Positions 56,149-64,000 of a stretch of DNA of 64,000 nt are shown one piece after another. A model generated the notes under the pieces. That model was not told the origin of the DNA and searched no databases. It saw only the letters and a program-made list of their open reading frames with translations. Position 1 is the first letter of the stretch; each line of letters opens with the position of its first letter. A program made the translations under genes and the position numbers. This DNA is from DATFLS01 sp964413425. GTDB lineage: Bacteria; Fidelibacterota; JAANXI01. The stretch spans positions 48,048-112,047 of the forward strand of contig CAYPST010000003.1 in the NCBI GenBank assembly GCA_964413425.1, given 5' to 3'.

Positions 56149-56338
56149 AAAATAAATAATAACGCTAACGAAACCACAACCAAGATCTTAGTTATTACGA
56201 ATGAAGCGAGTTTATAAACAATATGAAATAAGGGTCTGTGAAATTTTATTGGTTATGCGTTAATACTTTATTACTAACTAAAATAGATAAAATAGTAGGT
56301 CAAAAATGATTCCGAGAATACGATAGAGGAGACAGGTT

Positions 56339-57763
56339 ATGAACAGACGAGTCATATCAAGGCGGGAATTTTTACAATCTCTAGGGGCTGGTATCGGGAT
56401 GTTGTCACTGGGCCCATTTATTCGTTCGGGTCTGGCTGCCGGACAGCAGTCCGATCGGCCGAATATCATATTTTTGTTCACCGATGACCAGCGCTGGGAT
56501 GCCATGGGATGTACCGGGAATCCGATTATCCAAACCCCTCAGATGGATCAGCTGGCAGCCGAGGGTGTGCGGTTCGAATACGCGTTTGTCACCACGCCGA
56601 TCTGTGCGGCGAGCCGGGCCAGTGTGTTCACCGGCATGTATGAAAGAACCCACGGCAATACCTTCGGAACGCCCCCGCTGGCGAGGCCTTATATTGATGT
56701 CAGTTACCCGCTGCTGCTTCGCGAGGCAGGATATCGAACCGGTTTTGTAGGGAAATTCGGCGTCCAGGTGGTTGAGGGATCCCAGAGTCGGATGTTCGAC
56801 TGGTACCAGCGAATATTCCGAAATCCGTATTTTAAATCGGTCAACGGGAAAGAACGGCATTTGACCGATCTCATTGCCGATGAAGCGATCGGATTTATCC
56901 GGGATTCCGGTGATATGCAGCCTTTTTGCCTGTCAGTCAGTTATAACGCACCTCACGCAGAGGACAGCGATCCCCGCCAGTATATTCCCCCAAAAGCCTG
57001 TGATGATCTGTATCAGGATGTGGTGATTCACGATCCGCTCACCGGGGGCGGTGAATTTTTTGAGTCCCAGCCCTTGTTTCTCAAGGAGTCGTTGAACCGC
57101 ATCCGGTGGTACTGGAAGTTTGACACCCCGGCGAAATATCAGGAAATGGTCAAGGACTATTACCGGATGGTGACCGGTATCGACCGAACCATCGGACGCA
57201 TCCGGGATGCACTGGAAGCCCAGGGACTGGCGGACAATACTGTCATCATATTCATGGGGGATAACGGTTATTTCCTGGGTGAGCGAGGATTTGCGGGCAA
57301 ATGGTATATGTACGATCTCTCCATCCGGGTCCCCCTGATCGTCTATGATCCCAGGTTGACAGAATCGAAGCGGGGGCGGGTGCTGGATGCCTTCGCTCTG
57401 AATATCGATATCTCGCCGACCATGCTGGATTTCGCCGGCGTGCGAATTCCGGACAGCCTTCAGGGACGAAGTCTGGTGCCGCTGGTGAACGATGAGCGCG
57501 TGAACTGGCGGGACTATGTGTTCTGTGAGCATCTGTTCGAGCGGCATGACATCCCACAGAGCGAAGGGATTCGCACCGATCGCTGGAAATACCTACGCTA
57601 CAGACATCAGACCAACTCGGAAGAACTCTACGATCTGCACGTTGATCCTCATGAGACAGTAAATCTGGCCTGGCGGGATGCGTACTTTGACGTGCTGGTT
57701 GACCTCAGGAATGAATGCGACCGGATAATCAAGCGATTGAACAGCGAAAAATTGACGGGGTAG
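56339..57763 (+). CDS. S1-family sulfatase 4 (C-A-A-S-R motif)
   Basis: A 474-aa sulfatase with a Tat signal (SRREFLQSLGAGIGM). IIFLFTDDQRWDAMG holds the metal ligands. The maturation motif reads CAASRASVFTGMY (C89), with Ala where most type I sulfatases have Pro. C-x-A-x-R forms are known and can be matured. The usual KWHxG block is replaced by GKFGVQ, as in a subset of the family. FMGDNGYFLGERGFAGKWYMYD and DRWKYLRYRHQ are conserved. SD AGAGGAGACAGG precedes the start. Confidence 0.88.
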   Translation: MNRRVISRREFLQSLGAGIGMLSLGPFIRSGLAAGQQSDRPNIIFLFTDDQRWDAMGCTGNPIIQTPQMDQLAAEGVRFEYAFVTTPICAASRASVFTGMYERTHGNTFGTPPLARPYIDVSYPLLLREAGYRTGFVGKFGVQVVEGSQSRMFDWYQRIFRNPYFKSVNGKERHLTDLIADEAIGFIRDSGDMQPFCLSVSYNAPHAEDSDPRQYIPPKACDDLYQDVVIHDPLTGGGEFFESQPLFLKESLNRIRWYWKFDTPAKYQEMVKDYYRMVTGIDRTIGRIRDALEAQGLADNTVIIFMGDNGYFLGERGFAGKWYMYDLSIRVPLIVYDPRLTESKRGRVLDAFALNIDISPTMLDFAGVRIPDSLQGRSLVPLVNDERVNWRDYVFCEHLFERHDIPQSEGIRTDRWKYLRYRHQTNSEELYDLHVDPHETVNLAWRDAYFDVLVDLRNECDRIIKRLNSEKLTG

Positions 57764-58226
57764 AAAGTCGAAATGACACATGGAAAACGAGGAGTGACTG
57801 ATCAGTTGATTGGGTGATTGGATGATTGGAGGATTGACTGAATGGCTGCACGACTGGCTGAATGCAATTGGAGGGCATTTCCAAAGCCCGGGGCTGATAG
57901 CTCTTGAGATTGAAGATCAAGATCAGGAAAAAAACAAAGAATTCCCATGACGAACCATATTTTCGGGAGGATTAAGAGGGGTGCTCAACATTTTCTCTGA
58001 AAACCGGTCTTGGAGATAAACCGTATGAAATTCCAAATCAGGAAACGCTGGGAATTCCTGAAGCTGGCACAGCCAGGCTATTGCAGAGCGTCGGAGGCAT
58101 GGAAGGCATGGAGGCTAAGATTGCGAATTCCCGGTCAGGTATTTTTTTCTCATTCGTTTGGTAGGAAAAGAGTTGAGAGATATTCACCGTAGTTTGAACA
58201 ATGAAATTTACAGAAGGGAATGATCT
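57764..58226. repeat. 463-bp gap with a short tandem-like GATTGG repeat
   Basis: At about 57803-57861, ATTGGGTG, ATTGGATG, ATTGGAGG, then GACTGAATGGCTG and GACTGGCTGAATG follow one another as degenerate 8- to 13-base units. Such strings are common FCB intergenic repeats. The remainder, to the GH106 gene, has no supported gene or operator; GAAGGGA precedes the GH106 start. Confidence 0.4.
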
Positions 58227-61200
58227 ATGAACAGACGTGAGTTTTTAAAAACTATGGCTGCAGGTTATGTTATTACGGTACTTCCGTTACCCCAGAGTGC
58301 ACTTTCAAAGCAACCGACCGCCGGGCTGGAATCCAGGTTCCGTAATCCCCCGGATTCTGCAAAACCCCACACCTGGTGGCACTGGATGAATGGAAATGTC
58401 ACCGAAGACGGCATAACTCGGGATCTGGAAGCAATGAAAGAAGTAGGTTTGGGAGGTTTTCAGGCGTTCCATGTAACGGATCGCATTCCCCGTGGTCCGG
58501 TCGGGTACGACAGCGACAGATGGCATGAACTGATGGCCCACACCATCCAGAAAGCGGATTCACTGGGATTGGAAATGTGTTTCCACAACTGTGCAGGATG
58601 GTCATCCAGCGGCGGTCCCTGGATCACACCCGAGACATCGATGAAAACCGTGGTGTGGAGTGAGGTGCAAATTAAGGGACCCCAGGAGGAGTTTGACGTA
58701 TGGTTGGAGGAACCGGAGTCAAACCACAATTACTACCACGATATCGCTGTGCTGGCTTTCCCGACCCCAGCTGGCGAGCGGCAGGGAGGAGACGGTTTCC
58801 GGCTCAATAACTGGCGAACCAAAGCCGGGTATCAGCGAGAGGATCGCCCGGAGCCGGATACCAGGAGTATCTCTCCGGAAGAGGTGATCCCAATCCGGCA
58901 GGTCGTTGATCTGACAGATCGGATGCAGGTGGACGGACGGCTGAACTGGGAGGTGCCGGAAGGGCACTGGACCGTGGTTCGGTTCGGGTATACCACGACC
59001 GGTGTTACCAACCATCCGGCACCACCGGAAGGTTTGGGGCTGGAATGTGACAAGCTCAGCAAAGAAGGGGCAGAAGCCCACTGGGATGGGATCGTCACAA
59101 AAGTGATCCAGGATGCCGGTCCCCGGGCTGGTGGAACGTTGAACAGTGTGCTTATTGACAGTTACGAAGTTCGTGCTCAGAACTGGACCCAACAGTTTGC
59201 TGAGGAATTCCGCAGACGGCGCGCGCATAATCTCCTGGCGTATTTGCCGTGTATCACAGGTCGGGTGATCGAAAGTATAGAAGTGAGTGAGCGATTTCTG
59301 TGGGATTTTCGCCGGACGATTGCCGATATGTTTGCTGAGAATTACTACGGCCACTTTGCTGAGTTATGCGAGCAAAACGGATTGCAATTATACGTGGAAC
59401 CCTATGGAAGGAGCGGGAATTTCGATGATTTTATAAACGCCAGCCAGGCGCACATCCCCATGGGAGAATTCTGGGTTAACCGGTACGATGCCTGGCATTG
59501 GTGGTCCAGCAAATTGTCTGCCTCGTCAGCACATGCGCACGGAAAGAAATATGTGGGGTCGGAAACCTTTACAGCCGGAGGAAAAAACGCTGCCTGGATC
59601 AACCATCCGTATTCGCTCAAAGCATTGGGTGATTATTTCTACTGCCAGGGAATCAACCGGTTTATCTTCCACGACTATGCGCATCATCCGTGGCCGGATT
59701 TCAAGCCGGGCATGACCATGGGGCCCCATGGATTTCAGATGAACCGGGGAAACACCTGGTGGAGCCAGTCCACTGGGTGGTTAACCTATCTGTCCCGGAC
59801 GCAGTATATGCTGCAGGAAGGTCGGTTCGTGGCCGATCTCTGCTACTATTTCGGTGAAAATGCGCCGAATACCCTGGTACGAGAGCACCAACTCCAGCCG
59901 GTTCCACCACAGGGGTATGATTATGACGTCTTTGTTACCGATATTCTGATGCAGCTGGAAGTAGAAAATGGTGAGTTAGTGCTGCCCAGTGGCATGCGGT
60001 ACAGCGTCCTGGTTCTGCCGCACTTTGATCGCACATTGCGTCCCGAAGTTGTCCGCAAGATTCGTGACCTGGTGCGGAGTGGCGCCACGATAGTCGGTCC
60101 GAAGCCAACCAGATCCCCGAGTTTATCAAATCATCCGGATTGCGATAAGCAGGTCCAGGCGCTGGTTGAGGAGATGTGGGGTGATACCAATGGCAGAACT
60201 TCTACCAGGCATGTTTATGGGAAAGGCCGGGTGTATTGGGGTGCGGATCTTGAACAGGTTCTCGCTGATTTGGGCAGACAGCCGGATTTCGAATATACGG
60301 GCGGTGATGATCCCGACATTGAATATATCCATCGAAAGATTGACAATGCAGAGGTGTATTTTATTTCAAACCAGGAGCACCGTTTTGTGAACGTGGAATG
60401 CTCCTTCCGGGTGACAGCCAGCGCACCGGAGCTGTGGCATCCTGAAACAGGAAGTATCCGCAAAATAGCCATGTACCAAGAACAGGAAGGCAGAACCCGG
60501 ATGCCGCTCCTCCTGAAACCGGCAGAATCAGTGTTCGTGGTGTTCCGGGAGTCGGAATTTGGACGGAATGCAGTAGTTAACGCCCGGCATAATGGACGGC
60601 ACATTCTTGATGTGAGCAACCAGAACCAGCCACCCCTGGAGATTATTCAGGCGACGTTTGGGGTACTGAGTGATTCCTCAAGGAAGATTGATGTCACTCA
60701 GCAGCTGGCCAGTCGCATTAAAGATAATATGCTCCAGATTGTTCCTGGCCAGCATATTCCCAGCGATCCTGCCCCCAACAGCGGCAAGCAGCTGTATGTG
60801 AAGTATAGTGTCGGGGAGCAGACGCATACCGTCACCGTGAATGAAGACACCCGGCTGGTCCTTCCGGACCAACCCTGGGTCACTGTCTTTCCGGCGGCCG
60901 AGGTGATTGAAGCCGAGGCTGGCTCAATCCAGCTGCATGCCTGGGAAACCGGGGAATATCAGCTGCGAATGGCCGATGGATCCCGGCAGACGGTGCGGGT
61001 GGAAGCTGTTCCTGACCCGGTTGAGATCACCGATCCCTGGACTGTGCGGTTTCCCGCCAGATTGGGCGCCCCCGAGCGAACGACTTTTCAGAGCCTGATC
61101 TCCTGGATTGACCATCCCTACACCGACATTCAGCACTTTTCGGGGACGGCTACTTACCAAAAGACAATACAAATCTCGTCGGAACTCATAGCAGACGGGC

Positions 61201-61622
61201 GTTTGCTCTTGCTGGACCTGGGACGGGTTTATAATATTGCCGAGGTGACTCTCAACGGACACAACCTGGGAATCATCTGGAAACCGCCCTTCCGTGTGAA
61301 TGTGTCCGATGCCATTCAATCAGGAAAGAACCAGTTGGAGGTTCAGGTGACCAATCTCTGGCCGAACCGGTTAATAGGGGATGAGGCCAAACCTGATCTG
61401 AGACCGTTCGAGGATCACGAGAGATGGGGCGCGATTCCCATCAATTGGGATATCTGGCTTCAACTGGCTGAACAGGAACTGCAGACCGGTCGCTATCGCA
61501 GGCAAACCGGTCGCTACACCTGGACTACTTGGCGGCACTACGATGAAGATGACCCGCTGATGGAGTCCGGACTGCTCGGGCCCGTTCGGATATACACACA
61601 GATTATCCAGAATATTGCCTGA
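58227..61622 (+). CDS. GH106-family glycoside hydrolase (alpha-L-rhamnosidase type)
   Basis: An 1131-aa enzyme of usual GH106 size. MNRREFLKTMAAGY is a twin-arginine signal. TWWHWMNGNVTEDGITRDLE, EVGLGGFQAFHVTD and MCFHNCAGWSSSGGPWITPE are the N-terminal barrel hallmarks of the family. The C-terminal ~150 residues (GRVYNIAEVTLNGHNLGIIW and NQLEVQVTNLWPNRLIGD) form a galactose-binding-like sandwich that includes the conserved NLWPNRLIGDE. Known GH106 members remove alpha-L-rhamnose, needing calcium. In a fucose-rich locus it may act on rhamnose side groups or on another 6-deoxy sugar; catalytic Glu residues were not assigned with certainty. Confidence 0.88.
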   Translation: MNRREFLKTMAAGYVITVLPLPQSALSKQPTAGLESRFRNPPDSAKPHTWWHWMNGNVTEDGITRDLEAMKEVGLGGFQAFHVTDRIPRGPVGYDSDRWHELMAHTIQKADSLGLEMCFHNCAGWSSSGGPWITPETSMKTVVWSEVQIKGPQEEFDVWLEEPESNHNYYHDIAVLAFPTPAGERQGGDGFRLNNWRTKAGYQREDRPEPDTRSISPEEVIPIRQVVDLTDRMQVDGRLNWEVPEGHWTVVRFGYTTTGVTNHPAPPEGLGLECDKLSKEGAEAHWDGIVTKVIQDAGPRAGGTLNSVLIDSYEVRAQNWTQQFAEEFRRRRAHNLLAYLPCITGRVIESIEVSERFLWDFRRTIADMFAENYYGHFAELCEQNGLQLYVEPYGRSGNFDDFINASQAHIPMGEFWVNRYDAWHWWSSKLSASSAHAHGKKYVGSETFTAGGKNAAWINHPYSLKALGDYFYCQGINRFIFHDYAHHPWPDFKPGMTMGPHGFQMNRGNTWWSQSTGWLTYLSRTQYMLQEGRFVADLCYYFGENAPNTLVREHQLQPVPPQGYDYDVFVTDILMQLEVENGELVLPSGMRYSVLVLPHFDRTLRPEVVRKIRDLVRSGATIVGPKPTRSPSLSNHPDCDKQVQALVEEMWGDTNGRTSTRHVYGKGRVYWGADLEQVLADLGRQPDFEYTGGDDPDIEYIHRKIDNAEVYFISNQEHRFVNVECSFRVTASAPELWHPETGSIRKIAMYQEQEGRTRMPLLLKPAESVFVVFRESEFGRNAVVNARHNGRHILDVSNQNQPPLEIIQATFGVLSDSSRKIDVTQQLASRIKDNMLQIVPGQHIPSDPAPNSGKQLYVKYSVGEQTHTVTVNEDTRLVLPDQPWVTVFPAAEVIEAEAGSIQLHAWETGEYQLRMADGSRQTVRVEAVPDPVEITDPWTVRFPARLGAPERTTFQSLISWIDHPYTDIQHFSGTATYQKTIQISSELIADGRLLLLDLGRVYNIAEVTLNGHNLGIIWKPPFRVNVSDAIQSGKNQLEVQVTNLWPNRLIGDEAKPDLRPFEDHERWGAIPINWDIWLQLAEQELQTGRYRRQTGRYTWTTWRHYDEDDPLMESGLLGPVRIYTQIIQNIA

Positions 61623-61683
61623 TTTGACGATTCTGAAGATCCACTTCCGACCGGAGGCTCGATAGTAAATAGTGGATGTTAAA

Positions 61684-61754
61684 AGACGAACCGCAGCAAT
61701 GTATGGATTTCTCTCAGCCTCCTCCTCCAAAATCCGTCATTCTGCGGTTCGTTA
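61684..61754. terminator. Long imperfect hairpin after the GH106 gene
   Basis: ACGAACCGCAG (61686-61696) pairs with CTGCGGTTCGT (61742-61752), and pairing continues inward imperfectly through the ATGGATTT and AAATCC parts. It lies 60-130 bases after the stop. No T-run follows, so it could be an mRNA-stabilising hairpin or a dispersed palindromic repeat rather than a simple terminator. Confidence 0.4.
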
Positions 61755-61843
61755 TTCTGAGGTTCAGATACTATCGCTGGAAAAGGTTTACGGTGTGGTT
61801 ACCATTTGGATAAAGGGGTTGAGATCATTCTTTCTCTGAGGTT

Positions 61844-62010
61844 ATTCATTCATGAGTCTGTTTAGAAAATTTCTTGCCCCGTTTCAAGAGAGTCTCTGCG
61901 CTAAAGGGCCACTTTCGGCATGAGATCCTTTGCAGGAGTCCGTTGGATCTTCGGCCACGAGAACTTGTTTGGATGGGGCAAAGAAAGAAAAAATGAATGA
62001 ACAATGCTTC
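61844..62010. mobile_element. MITE-like non-autonomous element B
   Basis: The left edge (TTCATTCATGAGTCTGTTTAG then TTTCTTGCCCC) is matched in reverse at the right edge (GGGGCAAAGAAA then ATGAATGAAC). The left motif also bounds element A at 13931 and 14175. The interior has GC-rich short stems. There is no coding frame. It lies between the GH106 gene and sulfatase 5. Confidence 0.45.
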
Positions 62011-62158
62011 CCTGTACTCAAACAAGTCCGGTATGTATATTCGATATAAAGTTAATGTATGTTGAGTTCAACTATTGTGTACATGAATGATTTCCCCGAA
62101 ATGGAGCCCTTTGGGACTGTTTTTAGACACTCTCATTAGTAAAAAAGGAGTACTGCAA

Positions 62159-63550
62159 ATGTCAGATAACAGAAAAAACGATATCAGCCACAAGTTGTCT
62201 TGGTCAACCATGAATAGACGTCACTTTTTGAAACAGGTGGGTTTGATGTCCGGCGGAATAGCCCTGGCTTCATGTGGACTTGTTCAAACTGGCAGTCGAA
62301 ACGCTCCAAATGTGGTCTACATCATTTCTGATGATCAGGCATGGGGTGATTACGGCTTCATGGGGCATGAAGCGATCCAGACGCCGAATCTCGATCAACT
62401 GGCTTCGGAAAGTGTGCTATATCCGCGGGGATACTCGACGGTCCCTCTCTGCTGTCCATCTCTGGCATCCATTGTCACCGGATTGCATCCGCATCAACAT
62501 AAAATCACCAGTAATGATCCGCCCGCTGTTGGGGAAGGACCCAGCTATAGTCCCCAAAAATGGCCCGAAGAGCGAAAGGAACTGCGGCGGAAGATGATCG
62601 GGCACATCGACGAAGTACCCACCATCCCCCGGATGTTAAAGCAGCGGGGGTATGTCAGTTTTCAGAGCGGTAAGTGGTGGCTGGGGCATTACAGCCGGGG
62701 CGGATTCACCGCTGGAATGACCCATGGAGATATGGAACGGGGCGGACGCCACGGCGACGAAGGTCTGAAAATCGGCCGGGAAACCATGCAGTCCATGTAC
62801 GATTTCATCGACACTGCCGGCGAGGATCCGTTCTTCATCTGGTATGCGCCTTTTCTGCCTCATCGGCCGCATAATCCACCGGAACGGCTGTTGAAAAAAT
62901 ACCGTGATAAAACCGATTCAATTCATATCGCCAGATACTGGGCCATGTGTGAGTGGTTCGACGAAACCTGCGGAGACCTGCTCTCCTTTCTGGATGACCG
63001 GGGATTAACAGAGGAGACTCTGGTGCTCTACGTCTGTGATAATGGGTGGATTCAGCAGCTGGATGCAGCGGGTTACGCGCCCCGATCTAAGCGGTCCCCA
63101 TACGAAGGAGGGGTACGTACGCCGATTATGGCCCGATGGCCGGGGCACATGACCTCGAGGCGGGATGACATCAACCTGGCGAGCAGCATTGATCTGGCGG
63201 TTACCACGTTACATGCCTGCGGATTAGCGCCCACCCGGGCCATGCAGGGTGTGGACCTTCTGGATCGGAATGCTGTGCAGGAGCGCGAGGCGGTTTTCGG
63301 GGCAGCCTACACGCACGATGCCGTGGATATTGATGATCCCAGGGCCAGCCTTCGATACTCTTTTACAGTGGCCGGTTCCTGGAAATTAATCCTTCCGGCA
63401 GAACCGAACACACCTGACAGCAGTCCGGAATTGTATAACCTCGGCAGCGATCCTTACGAACAGCGGAATCTTGCTGAGGCGAATCCGGATCAGGTCCGGC
63501 AGCTTCGACAGCGAATCAGGGAGTGGTGGCCTGAAGCGGTGGAATCGTGA
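62159..63550 (+). CDS. S1-family sulfatase 5 with altered C-C-P-S-L motif
   Basis: A 463-aa sulfatase-fold protein. The Tat signal (NRRHFLKQVGLMSGG) is followed by a lipobox ending at C39 (LASC), so it is likely a lipid-anchored exported protein. VVYIISDDQAWGDYG carries the metal ligands. At the maturation site it reads LCCPSLASIVTGLHPHQ: C98-C99-P100-S101-L102. The usual motif is C-x-P-x-R, so the Arg is Leu (codon CTG, one base from CGG). FQSGKWWLGHY and VCDNGWIQQL are the other active-site blocks. It is close to the N-acetylglucosamine-6-sulfatase/CCPSR type. Activity is uncertain. AAAAAAGGAG at 62141-62150 supports ATG 62159. Confidence 0.87.
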   Translation: MSDNRKNDISHKLSWSTMNRRHFLKQVGLMSGGIALASCGLVQTGSRNAPNVVYIISDDQAWGDYGFMGHEAIQTPNLDQLASESVLYPRGYSTVPLCCPSLASIVTGLHPHQHKITSNDPPAVGEGPSYSPQKWPEERKELRRKMIGHIDEVPTIPRMLKQRGYVSFQSGKWWLGHYSRGGFTAGMTHGDMERGGRHGDEGLKIGRETMQSMYDFIDTAGEDPFFIWYAPFLPHRPHNPPERLLKKYRDKTDSIHIARYWAMCEWFDETCGDLLSFLDDRGLTEETLVLYVCDNGWIQQLDAAGYAPRSKRSPYEGGVRTPIMARWPGHMTSRRDDINLASSIDLAVTTLHACGLAPTRAMQGVDLLDRNAVQEREAVFGAAYTHDAVDIDDPRASLRYSFTVAGSWKLILPAEPNTPDSSPELYNLGSDPYEQRNLAEANPDQVRQLRQRIREWWPEAVES

Positions 63551-63644
63551 TCGAACAGAACTGGTGTATCAGGCGACCTGGACGTCGATACACATACGAC
63601 ATCCATTGCAAAGATGATGAACGATGAACTACGGATGCTTCAAT

Positions 63645-64000
63645 ATGCAACATGTTTCCAAGGTGAAATTCCGGCTAATTTTGCTGTGCAGCATTACCTT
63701 ATCGCTCCTGCTATTAGGATGTGCCGGAGAATCAGATCAGCTGTATTCCATCTTTCAGCATCCTCCGACGGAGGCCCGGCCGTTTGTGCGCTGGTGGTGG
63801 AATGGTGACCGGGTCAATGAGAAGGAAATTCTGCGGGAGCTGGATGTGCTGCGTGAAGCGGGTATCGGCGGGGTGGAGATCAATCCCATTGCCATGCCGC
63901 CGTCCGCAGTGGACATCGGTGCCGAACCACTGGAATGGCTGAGCCCGGAATGGAATCGGATGGTCAAAGTGGCTGCGGATGGCGCGCATCAGCGGGGAAT
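63645..64000 (+). CDS. GH106-like lipoprotein, N-terminal part (cut by window end)
   Basis: The frame is open to the window edge. It begins with a lipoprotein signal whose lipobox ends LLLGC, followed by FVRWWWNGDRVNEKEILREL and EAGIGGVEINPIAMPP. This is the N-terminal pattern of GH106-related hydrolases (WWWNG, then G-(I/L)-GG-V-E), and resembles the enzyme at 58227 in layout but with a lipid anchor instead of a Tat signal. The start could also be ATG 63624, in frame; neither has a strong SD. About 118 codons are visible; the catalytic part lies outside. Confidence 0.75.
   Translation, partial: MQHVSKVKFRLILLCSITLSLLLLGCAGESDQLYSIFQHPPTEARPFVRWWWNGDRVNEKEILRELDVLREAGIGGVEINPIAMPPSAVDIGAEPLEWLSPEWNRMVKVAADGAHQRG

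Noticed and set aside
57803..57861. Possible CRISPR-like or regular tandem array
   Set aside because: Units are of unequal length and degenerate, with no spacers; it is an intergenic low-complexity repeat.

Overview
The window looks like one large sugar-degradation locus from a Gram-negative bacterium of the FCB group (Bacteroidota, Balneolota, Calditrichota, Marinimicrobia or a relative). The reasons are carboxypeptidase-regulatory/TonB outer-membrane receptors, PorV-like porins, proteins with a VVPNPFN-type C-terminal sorting or FlgD-like domain, no SusD, and intergenic repeats of a kind often seen in that group. The phylum cannot be fixed from sequence alone. Every protein gene I can support lies on the + strand. 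I see no tRNA, rRNA, CRISPR array or transposase gene.

Layout. 1-885 is non-coding: a nested palindrome at the left edge and a near-perfect 36-bp palindrome (678-713) that resembles a LacI-family operator. 886-7202 is the first outer-membrane trio (TonB receptor, 712-aa secreted protein with sorting domain, PorV-like porin). 7424-29540 is a fucose block: eight GH29 alpha-L-fucosidase-family genes and one GH95, mixed with a LacI regulator and cytoplasmic fucose genes (mutarotase FucU, isomerase FucI, permease FucP, an FGGY kinase). No fuculose-phosphate aldolase is present. 29983-41000 is an unusual oxidative block: DeoR regulator, a 2-oxo-acid/acetoin-type dehydrogenase complex (E2, E3, fused E1 alpha-beta), a nucleotidyltransferase with a truncated HEPN-like stub, a PHP-domain protein, an SDR attached to the remnant of a class II aldolase, and a sorbose-1-phosphate-reductase-like zinc dehydrogenase. 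41300-42388 is a second LacI regulator with two palindromic sites upstream. 42622-49043 is a second, paralogous outer-membrane trio. 49296-64000 is a sulfatase block: five S1 sulfatases, a WbsX/GH99-like lipoprotein, a GH106-family enzyme and the start of another GH106-like lipoprotein cut by the window edge.

How it may work together (inference). The mix of many fucosidases, several sulfatases, GH106-like enzymes and L-fucose catabolism points to a sulfated, fucose-rich polysaccharide such as a fucoidan. No endo-fucanase is visible here. Oligosaccharides would enter through the two trios, be desulfated and trimmed in the periplasm or at the cell surface (many of these enzymes carry Tat or lipoprotein signals), and fucose would enter by FucP, be isomerised by FucI and phosphorylated by the kinase. 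The standard next step, aldol cleavage by FucA, is missing here, and a dehydrogenase plus thiamine-diphosphate/lipoate module sits in its place. I suggest as a testable idea that this module breaks a deoxysugar-derived acyloin directly into an acyl-CoA and a shorter aldose phosphate. This module and the SusD-less outer-membrane trio are the two best candidates for an undescribed system.
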